A stretch of DNA of 64,000 nucleotides, taken from the NCBI RefSeq assembly GCF_000367365.1, contig NZ_BARF01000060.1, positions 39,623 through 103,622 of the forward strand, written 5' to 3'. The notes below the pieces were generated by a model. That model was not told where the DNA came from and ran no database searches. It was given only the letters and a program-made list of their open reading frames with translations. Every line of letters starts with the position of its first letter. Within the stretch, counting starts at the first letter, position 1. Shown here one piece after another: positions 1 through 7,665 of this stretch. A program made the translations under genes and the position numbers. This DNA comes from Streptomyces prunicolor NBRC 13075 (GTDB lineage Bacteria; Actinomycetota; Actinomycetes; Streptomycetales; Streptomycetaceae).

Positions 1-272
1 GGCAGTTCCCTGTGGGAACGGATCACGGCCAGGTCGTGGTCCATGTCAAATGTCTCCACGACCCCGTCAAAGGCGTCACCCCCCACGAGCGGTTCAATGC
101 ATATCTGTGCCCCGGCCACCCCCGCCTTCAGATGGTTGAGGACATGCCACGCGGTTACAAGCCAACCGGGTGCGACTTGGAAACACGTCCCGAAGGGCAC
201 TCCGTGGAGATCTAAGATCCGCCCGAGGTATCCCGGTACCGGCGCCGGACCGGTTACCTCCGCCCTTCTCAT
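1..272 (-). CDS. trypsin-like serine peptidase, N-terminal part (runs off the window)
   Basis: Only the first 90 or so codons are present; the gene continues past position 1. Reading from the ATG at 272 gives an MRRAEVTG start, then GVPFGTCFQVAPGWLVTAWH, which carries the TAWH catalytic-His motif of trypsin-like proteases, and further on a segment with FDMDHDLAVI, whose DxDLAV supplies the usual catalytic Asp. The ATG overlaps the TGA of the gene upstream by four bases (ATGA), so the two are probably translationally coupled. Trypco1 proteins regularly occur next to such peptidases in predicted actinobacterial conflict systems. The Ser region and any C-terminal effector or sensor domain lie outside the window, so the full architecture is unknown. 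Confidence 0.75.
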   Translation of the reverse strand, partial: MRRAEVTGPAPVPGYLGRILDLHGVPFGTCFQVAPGWLVTAWHVLNHLKAGVAGAQICIEPLVGGDAFDGVVETFDMDHDLAVIRSHREL

Positions 273-649
273 GCAGCTGCCGATGCAGTCGGCTCCGAGC
301 ATGCACCCTGACTGCTGGACGGAGTGGGAGTGCGGTTGTACGTGAGCTTCACCCGCAGGGTGGCCTCACTGGTCGACCCCGCCACGATGAGACTTCCTTC
401 TGCGCTGAACCGCAGTCCAAATTCCACCTCCAGTGCATCCGGCCGGGCTGCGCGTCGACCGGTTTCTTCGATCATCCTCGCTGTGGACGTTGCTACCTCC
501 ACGATGGCCGTCTGCGCTCGGTTGAAGGCATCCTGCACCCTCTGCGTCGCATCACCGATCCGCGAGAGCTCCTCTGTGCCACTGACTTGAGCTGTTTCCA
601 CCAACAACTCCGCCTCACCAACCCGAACAGCGATCGTTCTAGCTGTCAT
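269..649 (-). CDS. Trypsin-co-occurring domain 1 (Trypco1, CU044_2847-type) protein
   Basis: A small protein of 126 residues. The N-terminal strand TIAVRVGEAELLVETAQVSG, the central helical stretch rich in Ala and Val, and the LEVEFGLRFSAEGSLIVAG strand pair match the Trypco1 family. I chose the ATG at 649 because GGAG lies about seven bases upstream; longer in-frame starts run into the insertion-sequence tail. It overlaps the following peptidase gene by ATGA. Family knowledge: Trypco1 modules accompany trypsin-like proteases and NTP-dependent conflict systems, probably as an adaptor. The exact role is not known. An insertion sequence lies directly upstream, so the original promoter may be lost. 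Confidence 0.8.
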   Translation of the reverse strand: MTARTIAVRVGEAELLVETAQVSGTEELSRIGDATQRVQDAFNRAQTAIVEVATSTARMIEETGRRAARPDALEVEFGLRFSAEGSLIVAGSTSEATLRVKLTYNRTPTPSSSQGACSEPTASAAA

Positions 650-2215
650 ACGAAACTCCAATCCCAGTGCTGACCTCGCTAGTGACTTCGCGGGGTGGAG
701 CACGGTTGCCATTCCAGGACGGCGCTCGGTTGCATGTGAGGGCGCCTGTTGATCCGTGCACCACCTGCCCTCGCGACATGGCTCGATCCGCCCTCGATGT
801 GATGGGCAGGGAGAACGGGATGCCGCAGTCGCTGAAGCCGTCGCTTGCGCGCGTCTCGACGCGATTCATTGCACCGGCTGGCCTAGCTACCTTCCATCGC
901 TTCATCCTTGGAAAGGTGCCACTCAAAACGTGTTTGACCTTGCGGGTGCTGACCCGTTGCCGCCGGCGCGGGAGCAGGCCGGCCAGAATCCGGATACCGA
1001 CCGTGCCGAGGAGAGCGTCCCGGTCGGTGTCCGGGGTGATGATGCCGTTGGCTTGGATCACCTGGTTGCGGGCGGTGTGTAGCGCGATGCTGAAACTGCA
1101 GCGGTCCGGGTCGGTGCCGGGGAGGGACTCGGCGGCGTCGACCATCACGGTGCGTAGAGCCTGGTAGAGCGTGAGCAGGGACCACATCTCCTGCTCGATG
1201 CCTGCCAGGTCGCCCGAGCGCAGATTGCGCCCGTTCATGATCGTGTGGCGGAGTGCGTAGTACCCGGATTCGTGTTCCCACCGCTGGTGATAGAGACCCA
1301 CCAGCGCGGTGGCGGGGTAACAGCGGGCGTCGGTCAGGGTCGTGACCAGTCGGTAGGACCCGGTGAAGGACGTGCCGTCCGCGCAGGCCACGGCAATCTG
1401 GACGTCGATGATCCGCACTTTCACGGTGCCGATCACCGACAGATAGGACCCGTCAGCGAGGAGGGTGAGGACCGGTGTGCGTCGGTTGCTGCGGAGCCGG
1501 CCCAACACCTGAGCGCCGGTGTTGGTGACCTGCGCGAGGAAGGCATTGCTGTCGAATCCTTTGTCCCACAGCACCAGCATGTCCGGCCGCAGCAGATGTA
1601 GCAGCCGGCCCGCGTAGCTTGTCTCGCCCTCGGCGGTGGGACCGAACACCGCGCCGACCACAGCCCGGGTGCCGGTCTCGACCAAAGTCATCAACTCCAG
1701 TGTCGGATAGCCATGATGCGAAGTCCTGCCCAGCCAGGCCCGGTTCCGCCCGGAGTCGGGGACCCTAAGCGAACTGCAGCCGTCGAACGACACCGTCCGG
1801 TACGAACCGAAACGCACTCCGGGCGTCGTCGGCCGAGCCAGCAACCCGGCCAGCACCTCGAACAACGCCCGCACCGGCGTGCTGCCGATCCGCCGGCGCA
1901 GGTCACGCAACGCCTTCGCCGACGGACAGACCACCGGCATCCCGGACAGACCCGCGGTCAGCTTGTCCCAGGCGAGGCGATAGCCGACCTCGGGGAACAG
2001 GCACATCGCCAGCAAGAAGTAGACCCCGGCCCGCGACGGGAGATCACGCAACCGCTGCTGCACCGTCCCCGTCTCCGCAGGGACCGCGTCCACCAGCTCA
2101 AAGGGCACGACGGCGGTCAGTTCCCCAGATGCCCGAGAGCGAACCGGCCCGCGGCCACGGTGACCGTTCGGGTGATGGCCGTCAGCGCAGACGGCAGGAC
2201 ACAATGACGGGGCAA
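639..2215 (-). pseudogene. IS4-family transposase, probable N-terminal frameshift
   Basis: The bulk is a typical IS4 DDE transposase: an N-terminal domain with PSRAGVYFLLAMCLFPEVGY, then VSFDGCS, LVLWDKGFDSNAF and YHQRWEHESGYYALRHTIMN, the last covering the YREK-like signature with the catalytic Glu. Upstream of a C-run at 2123-2126 the usual start (LTAITRTV, then GRFALGHLG) is in another frame that would begin with TTG at 2215. One extra G on the coding strand would join it to ELTAVVPFELV. An alternative TTG at 2261 keeps the main frame open but gives an atypical N-terminus. The C-terminal 70 codons, from about 860 to 639, look like non-IS read-through and overlap the Trypco1 gene. Mobility of this copy is doubtful. 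Confidence 0.75.
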
Positions 2216-2273
2216 CGGAGCTCCTTCGGGACAAGCTGTCTTGGTCGACTGCCTGTACCAACGAGCTCCGTTG
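880..2273 (-). mobile_element. IS4-family insertion sequence, outer ends unresolved
   Basis: The element is defined by its transposase gene. Homology to IS4 transposases appears to stop near 880-900, after a VSTRKVK block that is near the C-terminus in relatives. On the other side an 11-bp inverted repeat at 2213-2273 lies at or just beyond the expected start. I could not pair terminal inverted repeats or find a target duplication by eye, so the boundaries are approximate. Confidence 0.55.
2213..2273. repeat. 11-bp inverted repeat at the insertion-sequence edge
   Basis: CAACGGAGCTC at 2213-2223 is the exact inverse of GAGCTCCGTTG at 2263-2273, with 39 bases between. It lies around the transposase start. 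It may be a terminal or subterminal IS structure, or a hairpin limiting outside transcription of the transposase. Confidence 0.6.
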
Positions 2274-2401
2274 CTCTGTGTCGGGAATCCTTCAACTCAC
2301 TTGCGTGACCTGCGAAAACGCTAACTACCCGGCCTTGGGCTTTTGCCCCTATTTATGGACATCTCTTGAAGATCGGTCGCGGGGTCCGAGGAGGAAGTGT
2401 C

Positions 2402-2665
2402 CAGGTGGGTGCCGCCCGGTATCCGAAGGAGTTCAAGGGGAACGCGGTCGCGCTGGTGTTGTTCAGCGGCCGGTCGGTGGGCTCGGTCACCAAGGAGCTC
2501 GGGGGAAACATCGAATCGCTGCGGCAATGGGTCCGCAGGGCCCGGCCCGCGACCATCGGCGGGGACGGTGACGCGGTGACACCGGTCGAGCGGGAGGGGC
2601 TGAAGCGGCTGCCGAGGCATGAGCTGGAGAAGGAAATCCTGCGGAATGGCGCACATGTTCGCATT
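2402..2665 (+). pseudogene. IS3-family OrfA remnant
   Basis: The frame contains RYPKEFKGNAVALVLFSGRS, then VTKELGG, SLRQWVR, and after a linker LKRLPRHELEKEILRNGA. This order matches IS3/IS911 OrfA: a helix-turn-helix followed by the start of the leucine-zipper region. The zipper decays after position 2660 and no OrfB follows, so this is a relic. It lies directly upstream of the four-gene conflict operon and so forms part of that operon's upstream region. Confidence 0.7.
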
Positions 2666-2769
2666 TCCGAAATTCCGCTTATCGGTTCCAAACTGGCCGG
2701 CTCTTTTCGGTCAATACTGTGCCAACCTGACGGTCTATATGTGGACAAGGGCGGCGAGGGGGACGACCA

Positions 2770-3654
2770 ATGTTCGCGGCAGACACCAATCCGCTGCCGG
2801 GCTGGCGCGGGGGCGACGGGAACGCCGCCTATCTCGACAAGACCTTGAAGTTCGGGGAGATCGAGACACAGCTCAACGAGAGTACGCATTTCGGATTCCT
2901 GGTGGGGCTGGTGCTCCAGGGGCTTCTGACCGCATTCCTGTTTTACATGGTGTGCTCGGTGATCGGCCTGTTCCTGCTAGTCGTCGCGGGCATCGTGGGT
3001 CTGCTCTGGTTCGTGGTGTCTGGTTTCCTGTCGGTAGCGCTCTTCTGGGTCGTCCTGCTCTTCGCCCGGGTACCTGAACCGATCGCCGAGTGGCGGGTAT
3101 TGCTCGCCGAGCGGTACGGCCGCCGGGAGAGCGTCTATCACGGCATCCGGCAGGTGCTGCACACCCGCGGCTACCCTGTGCGGGTGGAGGAGCAGGAAGG
3201 ACGGATGATCCTCAGGGAGAACACCTACTCCGTCTACATCTCCGTCTTCGCCTACGGCAGCAGCCTGTACCTCGGCTGGATGATGTGGCGTTCGCGCCGG
3301 GGGTACCAGTTCATCGGGCAGTACCTCCGCGACATGATGCAGGGCATCCAGGGCCGTAACCAGGTCGAGTGGCAGATGCTGCGCAGTGAACGCGCCCGCG
3401 CCCTGCGCGAGGCCGCCCACATCGCGTGCCGGGAGGGACTGGCCGTGGCACTCTCCGACACCACCCCGCTCGTCCCGCCCGCCCAGCTCACCGGGCCACA
3501 GCCTTCGTACGGCAGTGGCATCCCCGGTCCGGTGCAGGGAGGCTACGGCGTGCCGGGCACCGGGATGCCCGCCGCCGTACCGCAGATGCCGGCCACCCCG
3601 CCCCAGATGCCGTACGGCGGTGGCACTCAGGGCGGACCGGGCTGGCAGGGGTGA
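2770..3654 (+). CDS. membrane protein of unknown function, first gene of the EACC1-caspase operon
   Basis: A protein of 294 residues starting at an ATG preceded by a GAGGGGG ribosome site. Residues about 45-105 form two or three long hydrophobic segments (FLVGLVLQGLLTAFLFYMV, then VVAGIVGLLWFVVSGFLSV). A soluble region follows (VYHGIRQVLHTRGYPVRVEE) with a predicted beta-rich stretch, then a Pro/Gly-rich tail rich in GYGVPG and PQMP motifs. I do not recognise a named family. The stop is two bases before the next start, and the gene belongs to a tightly spaced set ending in a caspase-like protease. A membrane anchor or sensor for that system is an inference from position only. Confidence 0.7.
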   Translation: MFAADTNPLPGWRGGDGNAAYLDKTLKFGEIETQLNESTHFGFLVGLVLQGLLTAFLFYMVCSVIGLFLLVVAGIVGLLWFVVSGFLSVALFWVVLLFARVPEPIAEWRVLLAERYGRRESVYHGIRQVLHTRGYPVRVEEQEGRMILRENTYSVYISVFAYGSSLYLGWMMWRSRRGYQFIGQYLRDMMQGIQGRNQVEWQMLRSERARALREAAHIACREGLAVALSDTTPLVPPAQLTGPQPSYGSGIPGPVQGGYGVPGTGMPAAVPQMPATPPQMPYGGGTQGGPGWQG

Positions 3655-3656
3655 CC

Positions 3657-4877
3657 ATGGCCCCGGACGGCTTCCTCGACCTGGCCGGACCGGAGGTGGC
3701 CTGGTGCGTCACCGGGGTCCGGCTGGAACCGGACCCCACCCTCGCCCGGGGCTCCGGGGCTCTGGGCCTGCCCGCCGAGGAACACCGCCGCCGCGCCGTC
3801 CAGTTGGAGCGGGCCTGGCTCACCGAGGCCTGGGCCCCGGACGGCCGCTGCTGGGAACTGCGGTACGGCCCCAGCGGGCGCGGCGACGGCCGGCTCGGGT
3901 GCGTGCTGCTGGCGCGTGCGGCCGGGCCCACGTCCCAGGCGGCCCGCGCCGGGGCGCACCTGCTGCGCGAGCAACTCGGCAGACTGCCCGGCTCGGTCCG
4001 GCTCGTCCCGCTGGACGCCGGGCAGCTCATGGACGCCCTGCGGCCTTGGGAACCGGCCGGGATGGTGGAGATCCGGCCCCGGGTGCACTGGAGCGCAATC
4101 CCGCGCAAGGACGCGGCCTTCCCGTACGGCCTGTACGTGGACGCGCTCACGGCCGAGCCGGTCGCCTGGGAACCGCTGTGGACCGAACTCACCCGGATCG
4201 ACGGCCGGTTCAGCCTCGGCGTACGGCTCGAACCGCTGATGTGGCGGCAGCAGGACACGGCGATGGTGGAACGGCTCCTCGTCGAGTACACGGCGCTGGG
4301 ACGGCCCGGCCGGTTCAACCCGGCCACAGGGTGGCAGGAGGCGGCCGTGCCCTTCGCGGAGGAGGCCGCGGTCCGCTACGCGCGGCTTCGGCAGGTGGTG
4401 GACACCGGCCCCGCATACCGGCTGCGGACCGCCCTGGCCTGCGCGGATCCGGCCGCGCTGGCGTCCGTCGCGCAGGCCGCACAGGTGCTGGCCGCCGCGG
4501 TCGGCGGGGCGGGCGGGGCCGGGGCGGCCGTCGTCCGGCCGGTCCGGGATCCGGGCGAACACCAGGCCGCCTGGCGGGCGTTCGCCCATCTGCACGACGA
4601 GTGGCTGCCCCAGGTGCGGCAGCAGGAGTTCCCGTACGGCCTGGGCGACTTCGAGCGGATGCTGGTCGACCGGGTCATGGTCACCGAGGCGTCGGCCGCG
4701 TTCCGGCTGCCCGCCGAGACAGGTGGTCATCTGCCCCTGTTCTCCGTCTTCGCCGCCGGCCCGCGGGGCGGCACTCCGACTCGCCCCGCAGGGCCGCCCC
4801 CGTCCTCCGCCGGGCTGCCGCTGCCGCCGCCCGGATTCGGCGGGCCGCCCGAGCCTCGGCAAGGAAGGACCCCGTGA
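3657..4877 (+). CDS. uncharacterised soluble protein, second gene of the EACC1-caspase operon
   Basis: A protein of 406 residues. The ATG at 3657 follows the preceding stop at once; an open frame reaching further upstream overlaps the membrane protein and was rejected. The sequence has an N-terminal Trp/Leu-rich domain, a middle part with EIRPRVHWSAIPRKDAAFPY, and FERMLVDRVMVTEASAAFRL near residue 345, followed by a Pro-rich tail. No Walker motif, transmembrane helix or protease motif is visible. The EASAAFRLP segment faintly recalls the region before the ATPase of HerA/VirB4-like proteins, but the ATPase is absent and this is not strong. The TGA overlaps the next GTG by four bases. Function unknown; the operon suggests a regulator or target-recognition part. 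Confidence 0.7.
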   Translation: MAPDGFLDLAGPEVAWCVTGVRLEPDPTLARGSGALGLPAEEHRRRAVQLERAWLTEAWAPDGRCWELRYGPSGRGDGRLGCVLLARAAGPTSQAARAGAHLLREQLGRLPGSVRLVPLDAGQLMDALRPWEPAGMVEIRPRVHWSAIPRKDAAFPYGLYVDALTAEPVAWEPLWTELTRIDGRFSLGVRLEPLMWRQQDTAMVERLLVEYTALGRPGRFNPATGWQEAAVPFAEEAAVRYARLRQVVDTGPAYRLRTALACADPAALASVAQAAQVLAAAVGGAGGAGAAVVRPVRDPGEHQAAWRAFAHLHDEWLPQVRQQEFPYGLGDFERMLVDRVMVTEASAAFRLPAETGGHLPLFSVFAAGPRGGTPTRPAGPPPSSAGLPLPPPGFGGPPEPRQGRTP

Positions 4878-5353
4878 TCCACCTCGCCCTCACCTTCGAC
4901 GAAACCCCGGAAGCGGCGAGCGAGCTGCACCGGTCGCTCGCCGCGTGGTTGCGCAGGGACGAACGGCTGCGCCGGTCCACCCGGCTGGTTGAGGAACCCC
5001 CACCGCCCGGTGCGCTCGGCGGTCTCGCCACCGCGGTCGAACTGGTCACCGCCGCGGGGCCGGTGCTCAGCGCGGCCGTCGGAGCCTTCGGCTACTGGCT
5101 GGGCCAGCGGATGACCGGCCACCCCATCAGCTTTGCGGTCACCCTCGCGGACGGCACCTCGCGGTCCTTCACGGCCGACCGGCGCGATCGGGAGCTGGTG
5201 CTCGTGGAGTTGGAGCGGTTTGTGAGGCGCGAGCAGGCGGGGCAGGCCGAAGCCGGGACCGGACCGACACCGGATCCGGATTCCGGTGTCGGTCCGGGTG
5301 CTGAGCCCGGTCCCGGCTCCGCCCCCGGCCCTGCGTCCCCCACCATCTCGTGA
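4874..5353 (+). CDS. effector-associated constant component EACC1 protein
   Basis: A protein of 159 residues starting with GTG inside the preceding stop (GTGA). It opens with IHLALTFDETPEAASELHRS, continues with LRRSTRLVEEP, a hydrophobic helix LATAVELVTAAGPVLSAAVG, a beta strand pair ISFAVTLADGTSRSF, and ends in a Pro/Gly-rich tail. This layout fits the EACC1 family, defined as a constant partner of variable effectors in actinobacterial conflict operons, often next to caspase-like or trypsin-like proteases. It overlaps the caspase gene by four bases. EACC1 has no known catalytic activity and may connect the trigger to the effector; that role is inferred from the family's gene neighbourhoods. 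Confidence 0.75.
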   Translation: MIHLALTFDETPEAASELHRSLAAWLRRDERLRRSTRLVEEPPPPGALGGLATAVELVTAAGPVLSAAVGAFGYWLGQRMTGHPISFAVTLADGTSRSFTADRRDRELVLVELERFVRREQAGQAEAGTGPTPDPDSGVGPGAEPGPGSAPGPASPTIS

Positions 5354-6504
5354 CCCCGCCCCCCGCCTTCCGGCCCGCCTCCGAGAACGCGCTCGCCGTG
5401 CTCGTCGGTACCGCCACCCACGTCCACCCGAGCGAGCTGCCCGCCGTGCCGCAGGCCGCCCGGAGCGTGCTGGCGCTGCATGACGCGCTTGCTGCCCCGC
5501 GGGGGAGCTTCGGGTACCCCGCGGGGCTCCGTACGGTCGTCGACCCGCGTGACGCCGACAAGGTCGTCGATGCCTTGGTCCGGCCCCGGGACGACGCTCC
5601 TCCGGACCGGCGGGAGCCGGATCTCCTGCTCTTCTACTACGCCGGACACGGCTTCGCCGACGCCGATGAGCGGCAGCTGCGCCTCGCGCTGCCCGCGACC
5701 CTCTCCACCCGGCGCGGCGACGGCCCCTCGCTGCCCATCCGTGAGGTCTTCGCGGCGATGACCGCGAGCGGTGCCCGGCAGTGCGTCGCTGTGCTCGACT
5801 GCTGTTTCGCCGGGCTGGCCCTGCACGCACCGGAAGCCGCCCGGATGCATCTGCTGACCGCCGCGGGCGAGGGCTACCAGGCGGGCTTCCTCGACGGCCG
5901 CCCCGACCTCCCGACCGCGTTCACCGGCAGTCTGCTGGACCTCCTGCACGCCGGCGTTCCCGATGAAGGCCGCCACCTGCGCCTGGGCACCCTCTACCGA
6001 CGGCTCGCCGTCATCCTGCCCGCGTCCGACCCGACCCGTCCCGACCCTACCCAGCGGATCGTTGACGACAGCGCAGACCTCGCCCTCGCCGTGAACCCCG
6101 CGCACGGCACCGCCCACACCCGCACCGGCTTGTGCTGCCGCCGTGACTTCGCCCTGCTGGCTCGGAAGGCGGGCCGCCGCGCCGCTGACTTCGACGACCG
6201 GAGCCGGGCCGCGAGACACCTGACCCAGGCCGTCCATGAAGTATGGGCACTGACCGCCGACGCGACGGCAGCCCTGGGCAGGACCGACCCCGACACCCTC
6301 TACTACCGGGAGCTTCTGGGCGTCCTGCTCGGCGAGTCCGGCGACTCGGAGTCCGCGCGGGCGGTACTCACGGAACTCGCCACCGACCTTGAGGCCGAAC
6401 CCGACCACGTGGAGCGCCTCGAGTCGGTACGAGCGCGCCTGGCCCGTCGGATCACTGAGGAGCCTTCTAATCCAGGGGGACGAGACCGTCTCTCGGTGGA
6501 ATGA
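5350..6504 (+). CDS. caspase-family (clan CD) protease effector
   Basis: A protein of 384 residues starting with GTG in a GTGA overlap. The N-terminal 250 residues form a caspase-like domain: DLLLFYYAGHG with catalytic His100 and VAVLDCCFAG with the probable nucleophile Cys152. Between them ATLSTRRGDG is the usual loop. A C-terminal helical part (about 255-384) with AARHLTQAVHEV and TLYYRELLGVLLGESGD looks like a short TPR-type or helical extension. In bacteria such caspases act as suicide or processing effectors in antiviral and conflict systems. Neighbours and coupled starts make this the executioner of the four-gene operon. The trigger is unknown. Confidence 0.85.
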   Translation: MTPPPAFRPASENALAVLVGTATHVHPSELPAVPQAARSVLALHDALAAPRGSFGYPAGLRTVVDPRDADKVVDALVRPRDDAPPDRREPDLLLFYYAGHGFADADERQLRLALPATLSTRRGDGPSLPIREVFAAMTASGARQCVAVLDCCFAGLALHAPEAARMHLLTAAGEGYQAGFLDGRPDLPTAFTGSLLDLLHAGVPDEGRHLRLGTLYRRLAVILPASDPTRPDPTQRIVDDSADLALAVNPAHGTAHTRTGLCCRRDFALLARKAGRRAADFDDRSRAARHLTQAVHEVWALTADATAALGRTDPDTLYYRELLGVLLGESGDSESARAVLTELATDLEAEPDHVERLESVRARLARRITEEPSNPGGRDRLSVE

Positions 6505-6608
6505 GAATCGGCGCACAGCATGCTCTCAACTCACCGCCCAGGCAGGCATCTTGAGTGTCGTTGAACACCCCAGGCCACAGCTGAACACGCCGGAACAGCC
6601 TTCCATGA

Positions 6609-6776
6609 GGAACCGGCGCGGAAGATCGATTGGTTGTGCGTAGCCGCCCAGACGCCGGAAAGGTAAGCAGGGACAAGGCGCCCATTACCTTCCTTGTAGA
6701 GCCCGGTTCGGGCAACTGGTCCGACTGGTACCGCGTCGCTGTGCCTCAGGCGAGCAGGCATGCGTGGAGCATCTGA
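6609..6776 (+). pseudogene. possible HigB/Gp49-like toxin remnant
   Basis: The reading frame is open from 6609, just after a TGA, to TGA at 6774. Its second half reads APITFLVEPGSGNWSDWYRV, which resembles the C-terminal pattern (ILLVAGDK, GNW, WY) of HigB/Gp49-type toxins that normally precede XRE antitoxins. There is no start codon or N-terminal domain. Resemblance is short and judged by eye, so this is tentative. Confidence 0.35.
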
Positions 6777-6803
6777 AGCGAATCGATGGAGAAGACGGGC
6801 GCG

Positions 6804-7142
6804 ATGACTGATCACCTCAAGGACCCGCAGGTCGTCTCCTGGGGAGACCTGGCCGAGGATTTCGCTTTCACCGATACCGAAAAGGACCAGATCCAGAAGG
6901 GGGCGCAGGCGATGGTCCTGGCCTCCCGTGTGCACCGCCTCGCCGAGTTGCGGAAGCGGCAGCACACCACACAGGTCCAGGTCGCCGAAGCCGTGGGCGT
7001 CACCCAGCCTCGCGTCTCGCGCATCGAGAAGGGGCAACTGGAGCGCAGCGAGGTCGAGACCCTCGCCGCCTACGTCAAGGCGCTCGGCGGCAAGCTGAAG
7101 ATCGTCGCTGACTTCGGCGATGAGAGCTACGCCCTCGGCTGA
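6804..7142 (+). CDS. XRE-family helix-turn-helix regulator, HigA-like antitoxin
   Basis: A protein of 112 residues with a central helix-turn-helix (RKRQHTTQVQVAEAVGVTQP then RVSRIEKGQ) and a C-terminal LAAYVKALGGKLKIVADFGD. This is the standard form of HigA/XRE antitoxins paired with RelE-like toxins. I prefer the ATG at 6804 because GGAG lies 12 bases upstream and family members begin MTDHL; an ATG six codons earlier (6786) is also possible. No intact toxin gene is adjacent; only a possible fragment precedes it. It may persist as an orphan antitoxin or as a repressor for the island end. Confidence 0.8.
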   Translation: MTDHLKDPQVVSWGDLAEDFAFTDTEKDQIQKGAQAMVLASRVHRLAELRKRQHTTQVQVAEAVGVTQPRVSRIEKGQLERSEVETLAAYVKALGGKLKIVADFGDESYALG

Positions 7143-7200
7143 CCCGATCGACAGACTGAGGTCCAGGATCATGCGCAGCCCGGCAGACGAACTCGTCAGG

Positions 7201-7236
7201 GACGATGCTCCACCTGGGACGAGGGGGAGCATCGTC
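7201..7236. repeat. 11-bp inverted repeat after the XRE gene
   Basis: GACGATGCTCC at 7201-7211 pairs exactly with GGAGCATCGTC at 7226-7236 across 14 bases. It sits between the XRE stop and a stronger terminator. No T-run follows. Confidence 0.6.
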
Positions 7237-7271
7237 TCGTCGGTAAGGAAATCCGCCGCGCATGGTTTCGA

Positions 7272-7302
7272 GACCCTCTCCCCAACTGGGGAGAGGGTCT
7301 TT
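7272..7302 (+). terminator. rho-independent terminator
   Basis: GACCCTCTCCCC at 7272-7283 and GGGGAGAGGGTC at 7288-7299 form a perfect 12-bp stem with an AACT loop, followed by TTT. It ends transcription from the XRE gene, or of whatever enters from the island, before the tRNA fragment. Confidence 0.7.
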
Positions 7303-7466
7303 GAACCAGGTGCGCGTGTCCATCGGGGGACGCGTTCTGGACGATGGTTGGACACAAGGATCGGGAAAGACCGACAAGGGTTGAGAAGGAGCGAGGCGCC
7401 AACCCTCACCTGACCTGGTAAAACAGCCAAGATTGGCATTGATCGACAAGGGTCGCCAAGATCCTC

Positions 7467-7514
7467 AAAGGACTCATAATCCGTCGGCCGTGGGTTCGAG
7501 TCCCACCCGCCCCA
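7467..7514 (+). other. 3' fragment of a tRNA(CAU): probable attachment junction (attR-like)
   Basis: From GGACTCATAATCCGT onward the sequence is a tRNA 3' half: anticodon loop CTCATAA, variable region, T-arm GTGGGTTCGAGTCCCAC, acceptor strand CCGCCCC, discriminator A and CC. No matching 5' acceptor strand GGGGCGG or D-arm lies upstream, and the 5' anticodon stem (AAGGA) no longer pairs fully with TCCGT. Such a lone 3' half forms where an element integrates into a tRNA gene: element DNA lies on the 5' side (lower coordinates) and host DNA on the 3' side. Elongator Met or lysidine-type Ile cannot be separated from this half. Confidence 0.8.
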
Positions 7515-7559
7515 CCTTCGCCTCTCCCAGGAGAACCGTTTCTACCTGCGGAAACGTCG

Positions 7560-7597
7560 GAACGGGTGCCGTCACTCGAAGGTGGTGACACCCGTTC
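7560..7597. terminator. strong inverted repeat after the tRNA fragment
   Basis: GAACGGGTG at 7560-7568 pairs with CACCCGTTC at 7589-7597, with further pairing inside (GTCAC with GTGGTGA). This resembles the terminator that follows a tRNA gene. No T-run is obvious. Confidence 0.55.
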
Positions 7598-7665
7598 AGC
7601 TATTCGGACCAAGATTCAGTGGACGTGTAGTGGACGCGGGGACGATCCGGTGGACAGGGACTGCC

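Noticed and set aside
3386..4873. Upstream extension of the EACC1 frame through the previous gene
   Set aside because: Arg/Pro-rich shadow sequence; the GTG at 4874 with GTGA overlap and family similarity define the start.
6531..7439. Minus-strand frame over the XRE gene and its flanks
   Set aside because: Runs antisense to a clear helix-turn-helix gene and across a terminator; no motif seen.
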